DNA of 64,000 bases, taken from Plasmodium brasilianum (Eukaryota; Apicomplexa; Aconoidasida; Haemosporida; Plasmodiidae). The notes under the pieces were generated by a model, which was not told where the DNA came from, did not search any database, and saw only the letters and a list, made by a program, of their open reading frames with translations. Positions 14,032 through 23,197 of the stretch are shown one piece after another; the first letter of the stretch is position 1; every line of letters starts with the position of its first letter. The DNA lies in NCBI RefSeq assembly GCF_023973825.1, contig NC_090124.1, positions 2,411,501 through 2,475,500 of the forward strand, written 5' to 3'. Position numbers and translations under genes: made by a program.

Positions 14032-16581
14032 TAGAGCTAGTGAATATATAATATTAAAAATAGGATAATTAAAACGTTAAGAATTTTTTTGTATTAAATA
14101 TTTTTCGAAAATTTGCTGTAAAAATGTACTAACATAATTATTGCTAATTATATTATCATTTAAGCATAAATAAGTAATAATTTTGTAATTCACTCATTGT
14201 AGAACATTGAATTTTCGTCAATCAACATATAATTAACTAATATATTGGTGTCTTTACAAAACCTATGTTCTTGTACGTAAGAATTTTCTGTTTCATTTTA
14301 AGAACCTCTATTTGAATCTTTCATAATGTTGTAAATACTTCGTATATTTTCATGTTTATTTAAAGAATTATACATTTTAAATAAATAAATAAATATATAT
14401 ATATATAGGAACTGTTTCTTGAAATTATTTATTTCCTTATGATCTGTGTTAATAAAATTTGCAAAATAAATATTTTTATTAACAAAAATAGTTAATTGAA
14501 AAAAATAGTACATTCAATTAAACTCTCTCTATATATGTTACGCATACAGTAAATATAATATGTTCTTAAAAATAATGAGACATAATTCAACATAATGAAT
14601 TAAATCTGTATAAAGTAACAGGTAATTAAAGGATATTCATAATAAATCAATATAAATGAAAGATGGTCACATGTAAAGGCTTAAAAGCGCATTTTATAAT
14701 AAATATTTTGCCAAGAGAAATATACTTTTTTTATCACTACAGTTATTAATAATGGTGATTAAAAGTACTGTTGTTACTTAATAAAAGATATATTTTATAT
14801 TATTTAGTTTGTTATGTTTTATGGTATGATTCTAATTCATAAAAATCCAATTTTTCTATATTTTAATACATATTCAGGAATATAAAATATAAATTCAACT
14901 AAAATAAGTTCGATTATTCTATAGTACATATTACGGAACCATAAGTATCAAAAAAAATATATCATGTTTACTTTCTTATTTAGTCATTAGTGTACTGTAT
15001 ATCCATATGAATCTAATTTAATTATTGGTTATACGATTTTCTATCTCATGATATAGTATATATGATATATATGAATAAAGGTAACACAGTAATGTATTCC
15101 AAGGAAAATAAAAATTTCGATGTATTCTTACATTTAACAATTGAGAAGATAATATATTAAAAACGATATTTCTAATAAATTCAGATATAATATTTTAAGG
15201 AGAAATATATATATGTAAAAAAGGAATATAAATGAAAATATAAAACGAAAAACATGTTAAAATTTTGTACAATTAAATTTTTTCCTTTATATATAAATGC
15301 TTAAAAACATTTAAAATAAGCAAATGTGAAATATTATATTTATATTTTAAATATCCTAATTTGTATATATAATATGTACAATTTTATTCATCCCATGAAT
15401 GCAATATGTTTATGTCGTAAAGTAATCATGAATTATTATATATACTTAGAATTGTTGTTCACATATTATTTAATAAACAAATTATGGTATGGTGTAAAAT
15501 TTTATTATTATAAAATATAAAAGTATTCACTGTGAAAACATAAAATAACTCAAACTATATATATAGATCATTAATAGAAGGTGGTTATAGGTTGAATTTA
15601 TCCTGTGTAAAATGTATTTATATTATAATAACTGAAAGAACGGATGATATTAATGTAATGTTATGAAATTCAATCTTTTTATATTTAATGAACTTTTAAA
15701 TATAAAAATAATAAAAAATAATAAAAACCTTTAATATAAAATTATACATTATTTTTTACTTAATTTTTCTTAATTTTACTTAATTTAATTATGTAATTAA
15801 AATTATATTATTTTTATAAAATAAATTGTGCAGGAAATTTTATACATGAATTATCCTTGTTTGTGTTGACAGATTATTGTTCATATATTAAGAACCTGTT
15901 ATTATAACAATGAGAGATATAACAAAGAGTTTTTCATTAGTTAATTATATTTTATTATATATAATAAATATTTTCATGTTTATTTCATTTACAGAGTACC
16001 TACTAAAATATAAAGTATGGTTTAATGAGTATTTAAATAATAAAAAGTGTAATGTTAATTATTACTTTTATGTACAAATAAAGATGGGAACTTTTATAAA
16101 ACAAGGATAGATATACTATTTAATTTTATTTTGAATTCCATATATTAATGTATTGTGTTCGTTATTATGATAATAATAATATTATAAATAATTTTGCTGT
16201 TATACTTATATAAACGGATGTGCACTAAATTTATATATTTTTTTTTTTATTATTAATTTATTTGTTTTTAATATATGGTTAGTTGTAATATTTATGATAA
16301 TATGAAAAAGAAAAAAATTTTTTTTGCATGTGATAACAAATTTTTAAGTTGAATAATTCTAATATAACTCTATACGCATTTAATTATTATATTAAAAGAA
16401 AGATTTTTAATTTTTATTATGTTTATTATAAATAATAAAGTAAATTTTATGAACTTTGAAAATTTTTCAAATTAATTCAATTGTATAATCCAAAAAAAAA
16501 AAAAAAAAAGATAATATGTGCGGATAATTATAATAAAATTACAGCTTATATTAATATATATTTTATGCCCTTTATATTATA

Positions 16582-16632
16582 TTTTTTAATTTTTAATTTT
16601 TAATTTTTAATTTTTAATTTTTAATTTTTAAT
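16582..16632. repeat. 7-bp minisatellite (TTTTTAA)n followed by a poly-T run
   Basis: About seven tandem copies of TTTTTAA, running into a T run that ends near 16651. Simple replication-slippage repeat in intergenic DNA about 0.6 kb upstream of the possible first exon of the long repeat gene. Confidence 0.85.
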
Positions 16633-17231
16633 TTTTTTTTTTTTTTTTTTTGTTATAGTTTTTTTTTGCCATAGTAAAAGATATGATATATTTGTAATAT
16701 GAAAAAAAAAAATTGCCTTATAAAGTAGACTATGCTCTATGTACAGAATTAATATTCTGTTATTAGAGCTTTATTCCAAAATTTAATTATTTTAAAATAT
16801 ATTTGTTATTGTATTTGTTTTGTTTTTTTAAGATAATGTGTATTTTGTATATATTACAATAACATTAAAGTATTATATAATAAGAATAAAAAAAACGAAA
16901 AGTTCTTGCTAAATGTAGATTTAATTTCATATATTGGTAATTAACCTTATCATTTTAAATATATCAATAAATAACAATTTTGATGTTTTGTTTTATTTGT
17001 GTTTGTGTGAACATATTTTTAATATCCATGCAACCGATATTTATATTTGTGTATTATTTAAAATTTTTATTTTATTTAGTTTTTGAAAAACTAGAAAAGT
17101 ATTATCCATGAGAGTTTATAATATAGATAATACTATTGTTCCTGGTATTGGTATAAATAAACGACTAAACGTATTGTTTGGATAAAAAATAAATTTTGAC
17201 GCAATGCCGTAAATAAGAAAGTACAAGAGAA

Positions 17232-17273
17232 ATGTGCTCATCCTTTACTATATTTTTTATATTTTTCTACCTG
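17232..17273 (+). CDS. Possible signal-peptide first exon of the 17435-20002 gene
   Basis: ATG at 17232 opens a strongly hydrophobic reading (M-C-S-S-F-T-I-F-F-I-F-F-Y-L) with a donor G|GTATAT at 17274. Joining in phase 0 to an acceptor TATAG at 17430-17434 gives a 161-bp intron and keeps the frame of the long ORF, extending the hydrophobic stretch with S-F-F-V-N-I-L. The fit of phase, hydrophobicity and position is encouraging, but the donor is one of several GT sites in AT-rich DNA, and another first exon further upstream is possible. Listed separately because it is only a proposal. Confidence 0.35.
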
Positions 17274-17434
17274 GTATATATTTTGCTTTGTTCCAAACGC
17301 ATAATATTCTATAATCATTAAAGGAAAATTATTAATATTAATTATTTTTAATGATATTTACATAAATATAATTTCATTAATTATAAAATCAAATAATATT
17401 ATATATATTTTTGATGTAAAACAAAATTTTATAG

Positions 17435-20002
17435 AGTTTTTTTGTTAACATTCTTAAAAAAATAATAAGGAAAGATTGCACATTCGGTTCAATATGTGGT
17501 AGAACGTTATGCGTACACTATGGAGAAACAGAGTATTTTTTAAGACCAACTGAAGAATTAAAAAGATTAAGGGAAAATTTTACATCTAACTACAACACAA
17601 AAAAGTTAGAATTAAAGGACTCACATAATATTCTCTATCGTAATAATTTGAAAAATCATAGTATGCTAAAAAAAAGAAAAAATATGTTACATAGACCAAA
17701 CATAACAGATATAAACCTAGAAAAATATCATAATTTCATATCAGTTGATAAACCCTTTATAGATTCTAAATTGAAAGGTAATAAAAAAGTTATAGTGGAC
17801 AATAAACCACTGAAAACAGAGAGTACATTAAGAAAATTAAGAGAAAATTTGTTAAATAACCCATTTATAAGAGATTTAATGTTAAAAGAATTAGATAACA
17901 TTTTATTAGGAAATGAATTTAATACTGAAAATGTATTAAAGGAATTAAACAATAATATTTTATCTAATACAAAGGTAGGGCTATCAGAACTAAATATGCT
18001 AGAAAAAATTGTATTAAATAATAAACTACTTAAGGAATCAAAAATAAAAGAGTTAAAATCAATTCTGTTAAATAATAAGGCATTAACTGAATCTCAACTA
18101 CTTGAATTAAAATTACTGGTAAGTGATATAATAAGTGACAATTCTAATTTAAAAGTTAACACTCAATCACGATATATAGATATTTTAAATAAAAGTTTCA
18201 TAAATAGACATTATAGACTACCAAAAATAAGAGATACTTTAATGAGTAGAGATTTAAACAAAAAAAATATCTTGTTACATGAAGACGATTCTTTAAAAAA
18301 GATCGATATAACAAAAGATTACTTATCACCTAAGGATACTCCTACAGAGTCAATTCCTGTAACTAATAATAAGGAGTTGTTACAAAAAAAGAATTCTATT
18401 AGTGAAATTGACATTATCAATGAATGTTTATCAGATAAGGATGTCTCTACAGAGGAAACCGACGTAACCGATAAAAAGGAGCTATTACAAAAAGATAATG
18501 CCATCAGTGAAATTAATAATACTAAGGAAAATTTATCACAAAGAGAAATACCTCCAAAGAATATTTCTGTAGCTAATAAAAAGGAGTTGTTACAAAAAAA
18601 GTTTTCCCTTAGTGAAATCGATACTATTGAGGAATGTTTATCATATAAGGATATTTCTATAGAGGAAACTGATGTAACGAATAAAAAGGAGTTATTGCTA
18701 AAAAAAGATTCCATAAGAGAAATTGATAATACAAAGGAAAATGTATTTCCAAAAGAAAAAAAATATACTATAGATATACACATGAATGATGGAAAAAAGG
18801 AATATGCTTTACAGAAAGAAAAAAATTATATTATAAATATACATATGAGCAAAGGGAAAAAGGAAAATATATTACCAAAAGGAAAAAAATATATTATGGA
18901 TATAACTATGATTGATAAAGAAAAGGAAAAAGAATTACCCGAAGAGAAAAAATATATTATAGATTTACATATGAGTGATGGCATAAAGAAAGATGAATTA
19001 TCACAAAAAAATTATACTTCATGTAAAAATAAAAAAAAGAAAGAAAAACATGTACCAAAAAAAAAGGCATGGAATATTGATTTGTTCATGAGTAAAAAAT
19101 GGAAAAAAAAAAAGTTATTTAAAGAAAAAAAATGGCATATAAATATATTTATGAATGATAGGTCTAGGAATATTGAATTAATACGAGATATAAATCCTTT
19201 AAATATAATTGATGTAACAGTCAAGGATCCTTTGTATGAAGTAATGGAGGATTACCTTTTTGAAAGCGTCCTAGAAGCCAATGTTAAAAAAGAGCCTAAT
19301 AAAATAAAATCTTTTTTAAAAAAAACAGCCATTTATTGTGCTCCTGTGATAGCAGCATGCATTGCGCTACCACTTCTTACAGTATATTATATTAATGCAG
19401 CTGCTACAGACATAATTACTGAAGCTGTAAGTGCAGGTATATCAGAAGGGTTATCTGAATTGTCGTCTTGTACATTTTCTGCTATAACTGGATCTATTAT
19501 ACCTGCGTTAGCTCAACTCCCAAGTTTAACAGTTCCTGCAATTACGGCAATTTCAAATACTATAAGTTCTCCCGTAAAAAATTTAATGGGAGGTTTATTT
19601 TCATTTGCAGGTAATGTTATCAATGCCTTTTCTGAAGCTGCAAGTCAATCCGGTGGAGGTGTTGCCACATTTGTTAATGGTATTCGAGATGGTGCTAGAA
19701 ATGTTGTAAACTGTGCATTTACTACAGTCCCAAATAAAGTTTATTCTGCAGGTGTTTCAGCTGGTGTAAGAAATGCTATCATGCGGACTGTATTTCCATC
19801 ATTAATTGCTATTTCTGTTCTAATTATATTTTTAGGTATTTATAAATTATTTTTACACCTAGGAAAAAAGGGAAAGTTAAATTTTCTCAATAATTATAAA
19901 AAAAAAGTGTTAAGTTCCTTAGAGAAAATTAAATTTCATAATAGAATAAATATATGGAAAAAGAGTCGACATAAAAATTTTTTACATTTATATGATGAGT
20001 AA
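17435..20002 (+). CDS. Long repeat-rich protein with two-TM C-terminal module, unassigned
   Basis: Open from 17435 to TGA... no interruption is seen before the TAA at 20000-20002 (about 855 codons); a signal-peptide exon probably precedes it. Order of parts: a short Cys-containing segment (CTFGSICGRTLC); degenerate 16-20-residue leucine-rich helical repeats of the form LKEL-n-n-LLNN (about 17818-18130); five 35-residue units starting at 18266, 18371, 18476, 18581 and 18686 (consensus KELLQKKNSISEID); six 21-residue units beginning at 18749, 18812, 18875, 18938, 19055 and 19118 (form PKEKKYIIDIHM). After this come a membrane helix (about 19325-19410), an Ala/Gly/Ser-rich low-charge loop of about 130 residues, a second helix (about 19790-19860), and a basic tail of about 45 residues. 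The two helices around a variable loop and a basic tail recall the rifin/stevor/Pfmc-2TM architecture, but I see no family motif that proves it. RKLRE near 17830 matches the PEXEL pattern but lies far from the N-terminus. No recognised family; probably an exported membrane protein. Confidence 0.75.
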   Translation, partial: SFFVNILKKIIRKDCTFGSICGRTLCVHYGETEYFLRPTEELKRLRENFTSNYNTKKLELKDSHNILYRNNLKNHSMLKKRKNMLHRPNITDINLEKYHNFISVDKPFIDSKLKGNKKVIVDNKPLKTESTLRKLRENLLNNPFIRDLMLKELDNILLGNEFNTENVLKELNNNILSNTKVGLSELNMLEKIVLNNKLLKESKIKELKSILLNNKALTESQLLELKLLVSDIISDNSNLKVNTQSRYIDILNKSFINRHYRLPKIRDTLMSRDLNKKNILLHEDDSLKKIDITKDYLSPKDTPTESIPVTNNKELLQKKNSISEIDIINECLSDKDVSTEETDVTDKKELLQKDNAISEINNTKENLSQREIPPKNISVANKKELLQKKFSLSEIDTIEECLSYKDISIEETDVTNKKELLLKKDSIREIDNTKENVFPKEKKYTIDIHMNDGKKEYALQKEKNYIINIHMSKGKKENILPKGKKYIMDITMIDKEKEKELPEEKKYIIDLHMSDGIKKDELSQKNYTSCKNKKKKEKHVPKKKAWNIDLFMSKKWKKKKLFKEKKWHINIFMNDRSRNIELIRDINPLNIIDVTVKDPLYEVMEDYLFESVLEANVKKEPNKIKSFLKKTAIYCAPVIAACIALPLLTVYYINAAATDIITEAVSAGISEGLSELSSCTFSAITGSIIPALAQLPSLTVPAITAISNTISSPVKNLMGGLFSFAGNVINAFSEAASQSGGGVATFVNGIRDGARNVVNCAFTTVPNKVYSAGVSAGVRNAIMRTVFPSLIAISVLIIFLGIYKLFLHLGKKGKLNFLNNYKKKVLSSLEKIKFHNRINIWKKSRHKNFLHLYDE
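18266..18790 (+). repeat. 105-bp coding repeat, five units alternating in type
   Basis: Four units start with K-E-L-L at exactly 105-bp spacing (18371, 18476, 18581, 18686), and a diverged unit in register starts at 18266. The second half of each unit alternates: units 2 and 4 carry ECLS..KD and EETDV, while units 1, 3 and 5 carry TK-D/E-LS-type text. The higher-order period is therefore 210 bp (70 residues), which suggests expansion by copying of a two-unit block. Confidence 0.85.
18749..19180 (+). repeat. 63-bp coding repeat, six units
   Basis: Four contiguous 21-residue units (18749-19000), an 18-residue interruption, then two more (19055-19180). Each unit pairs a lysine-rich half with a hydrophobic I-I-D-I-H-M-like half, a pattern that could make short beta strands. 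The last two units have gained tryptophan (KAWNIDLFM, KKWHINIFM), so they are older or under different selection. Confidence 0.85.
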
Positions 20003-22356
20003 ATTTCATGTACTCACATAAATAATCTCTGAAATATTGATACTATGATTATTTATATATATGTTTGCCTATATTTTAATTAAAAATTTTTTTATATTTT
20101 AAATTTGAATTAGTATCTTTTTTTTCGTGAACACAATAATATTCAATCAGTATAAAATAATATTCTACATTATAGTATACACATACATAATTTTTATATG
20201 CCATATTTTATGGAATTTTTTTTATTTTAATTAATATTGTTTATGTATTTATTTAAGATATACTTGTTTCCTTGGTGAAAATATATACCCACAATATTAC
20301 ATATTAAAATTTTTAATATTTTTAATACTTTTTATTTACTTACACCTGAAATAAGTGCCTTAATTTTTTTTTTTTTTGAATTATAGATAAATGAACCGGT
20401 TATTAGGTTTAGCTATTTGAATTTTTATTAAGCTTTAACTTAATATGCTTATTAATTAAAATTAAATATATGTTTGTTTTGTTTTATATAATTTAGTAGA
20501 ATTTAGTGGAAATATTTTTTATATATTAGAACTTGTTTTAGTTTAAAATATTTTCGTCTGATAGGCATTTGAACATGTTACTATTGGCCATATTTAAATA
20601 AATTGTACTGAACATTTTTAAGAATACGCGCTATTTTTCCTACATTTTGTTTTTACTTTTTAAAATTTTTGCATTCAGTAGCGTATTGATGATAATTAAT
20701 AAAAGGTTCTATTATCTTTTAACTCTTTTTTTTTTCTTTGTTCTTATATTGTTTAATTTATAACCACTTTATATTTGAATTTTTATATTATTAATAAAAT
20801 AACATTAATTTAAATTTTTTCCTTTTAAAAATGTCTTTTTACTTTTAATTTGTTGACACAGTTTGATTTGAACGTGAAAGAATAAATATATTTTTATATT
20901 AGATGAATTACAATGTATATATGTAGTTATATGGGAAGATTATATAAAATAAGCAAATATTATGTTTAAGAGTTGTTATGTGCGAGTATATTTTTAAGTC
21001 AGAAAGCATCATTATGAGTGATGTAATAATTTTTTATAAAGTAATACAATTATCGAATTATCAAATTTCAAATTATATACACAATCACTTGTATAACATT
21101 AAATACAGTAGCACTACTTTGAAATATGACAAACGAAAAGAACATATGCTTATTAAACTTAATGAAGCAATTAAATATATATATAAATTATATTTTTTAG
21201 CGAAGGAATAATATATATATTGGGTTGAACGAACAACAAAATGTTAAGAACATTGGTATACTAAGAAAACAAATAAAATTTAATATTTGAATTTTCTATT
21301 AAAGGAATTAGTCATTCAGTGTTTGTATCTGCGATGTAATAAATGGTATAAGTTTCCTAAGAGTTTTTATATATAATGTTTTGCGTTAAATATATACTGA
21401 TAAACGTAAATATAAATATTTGATATAATACGTTTAAAGTTATGATGAACATTTACAAAATAAGAAGTTAGCAGAATAGAAATTAGAAATTTTATATTAA
21501 TTTTAAAGAGTAATTATATAATAGATATAGGAAGTATATTAATGAAAATTTATGCATGTATTTTTTCTAACAAGAAACATGTGTTTATTTAATTATATAG
21601 AGCATTATAGTAAAACTTGAAAATAGTAGGGTATGCGGTTAAGTATTATAAGAATAGAAAATTAATGACGATATGGTGTTGGTTATTTAGTAAACACACA
21701 AATATATCTCTAAAGTAGAAAAAAAAAAAAAATACTATAATTTCTAGTGTAAACAAAACTAATTATTGAATAATTATGTGTTATTCATTTAATATACTTG
21801 TAAATGTTAATAGTTGAAACATATTCTTGAAAATTAAAAAGAAAAAAGACGATGTATATTTTCAAAAAAAAAATGCAAGATTTAATGTAATTTAATAAAT
21901 TGCATATTGTCTTATTATTTAAACTTGAAAATGTTAACATTTTTCAACATAAATATACTGCAGAAAAAAAAAAAAATATATATATATATATATCACAAGA
22001 AGGTATAATTTTACATAAAATAAGAAACATTAATAATTTAAACTAAGAATTGGAATATATGTGATTTACTCACATAATTGGGTATATAGAATTACACTAA
22101 AACAATTTTTTAAGATGAAATATAAAAAAAAAAGAAGTAAAATATTTTATAACTATATTAGGGGAATATATTTTTTTACCATTAAACATATAAAAAAATT
22201 TTCATATTCGAATTATTGTAATAAATTAAAAATATTGTGAGTTTAATTTTTTACAGGAAATGTTTTTATTTCACATTTATAATTAGGGATTATTATCATT
22301 ATATCCAATAATTTTATATATATTAATTTAAAAATGTTGTATTATTCAACTTAAGT
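20003..22356. other. Intergenic, no gene; right end belongs to a duplicated block
   Basis: No convincing gene. The ORF at 20978-21211 has no family resemblance. From about 21.94 kb the sequence matches 50.9-51.3 kb (for example the shared text TTTACATAAAAT.AGAAAC.TTAATAATTTAAACTAA), marking the left edge of the larger duplication. An (AT)n tract sits at about 21974-21994. Confidence 0.6.
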
Positions 22357-23197
22357 TCATGGCATCAAAATGGCTGATGCAGCGTTCATAGAAATATACG
22401 CTTTACAAATCATTATAAAAAGAGAAAGTACCAGATATGACGCAATCACAGTTATAAGAATCACAAATGTAGAATATACATTATGTTCTTTCATGTAACT
22501 TAATATATTTTTAACTTTATTTTGAATTTTAAAGAAATAATAATTATTATTTAAGCTGATTTGGAATAAATCTGATTCAATACTTGAATCTATGCTTTTT
22601 AAAATATTGGAGAAATTTTCATATTTTTCAATATTATTATAATGTTTTAAGGTCTGATCTTTTATTTTTACATCATTTTCATCTTTGGATGCACCCTTTT
22701 GTTTTTGAAAGTTTTTACGTTTTCTTAGATCATTAAATACTTGTTCAAAAAAATCACTTTATACTAAATTATTAAATCGTTTTCTAAATTCGTCATCTTG
22801 TTCTAATACTTTTAATCTTTCTCCAAATGCATCATCACTTTCATATAACATACTATATATTCCCTTTTTTATCGTTTGATATTGTTGGTTTCCTGGTATT
22901 TTTGTTTCTCCATTAAGTAATCTACTAAATCTTATATTTAATGCATTATTTCAATAACATTCCTTACCCCATGATTTACTATTGGTGTTTTCCTAAAAAT
23001 AAAGGTACAAATTCAAAATTCAAAAATAGTATATTTATATATTATTTTAATAGAATTTTCTCATCATAAAAGTAGATATAAAATAACAAAAAAGAACAAA
23101 ATCAGTTTAAATATAATAACTGTTGTACCTCTTCGAAATGTTTCAATGCACATATTAAAACAGAAAAAATAGTAGCTTTCGTAAAAAAGATGAGCAT
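22357..23197 (-). pseudogene. Exported-protein pseudogene, signal peptide plus RLL motif, one C-terminal TM
   Basis: Exon 1 is 23129-23197 (23 codons), a clear signal sequence (M-L-I-F-F-T-K-A-T-I-F-S-V-L-I). The donor is G|GTACAA and the intron is 22993-23128. Exon 2 runs from 22992 to the stop at 22357-22359. Early in exon 2, RFSRLLNGET resembles an export motif but has one residue too many before the acidic position for a strict RxLxE. The middle is charged with repeated F-R-K-R-F-N phrases, and a membrane helix lies near the C-terminus (VYSTFVILITVIASYLVLSL). Two in-frame stops kill it: TGA soon after the start of exon 2 (arginine CGA in the second copy) and TAA in the middle, just before S-D-F-F. 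The overall plan resembles proteins annotated only as 'Plasmodium exported protein' or Pv-fam-d-like; the exact family name is uncertain. The second copy is at 51412-52249 with identical exon lengths. Confidence 0.8.

Larger units (their letters stand above)
9493..17231. other. Long gene-free stretch; left part duplicated upstream of the other STP1
   Basis: No readable gene on either strand. From about 9.5 to 12.7 kb the sequence is recognisably the same as 35.9-37.6 kb: both contain ACTAATATTTGTTTTATAT-type and CAAGTGGAGATATAT-type strings, then an AAAAATTATTAGTAT string further on. This region is therefore the conserved 5' flank of the STP1 locus and may hold its promoter. Also present are a T26 run (12651-12676), a C-rich block (14020-14031) and a 7-bp minisatellite near 16.6 kb. 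Short ORFs at 13057, 14298, 15326 and 15910 have no family resemblance and look like chance. Confidence 0.6.

Noticed and set aside
15326..16110. Two ORFs of 64 and 66 codons
   Set aside because: Low-complexity Tyr/Ile/Asn content, no splice partners and no resemblance to the families present.
16744..16759. Palindrome CAGAAT-TAAT-ATTCTG
   Set aside because: Only six paired bases; expected by chance in a window this size.
18319..18783. Minus-strand ORF of 154 codons with repeats
   Set aside because: Complement of the 105-bp coding repeats of the long gene; no independent start or family.
20978..21211. ORF of 77 codons
   Set aside because: No signal peptide, no family resemblance, no conserved copy elsewhere in the window. 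Random open frames of this size occur in such AT-rich DNA.
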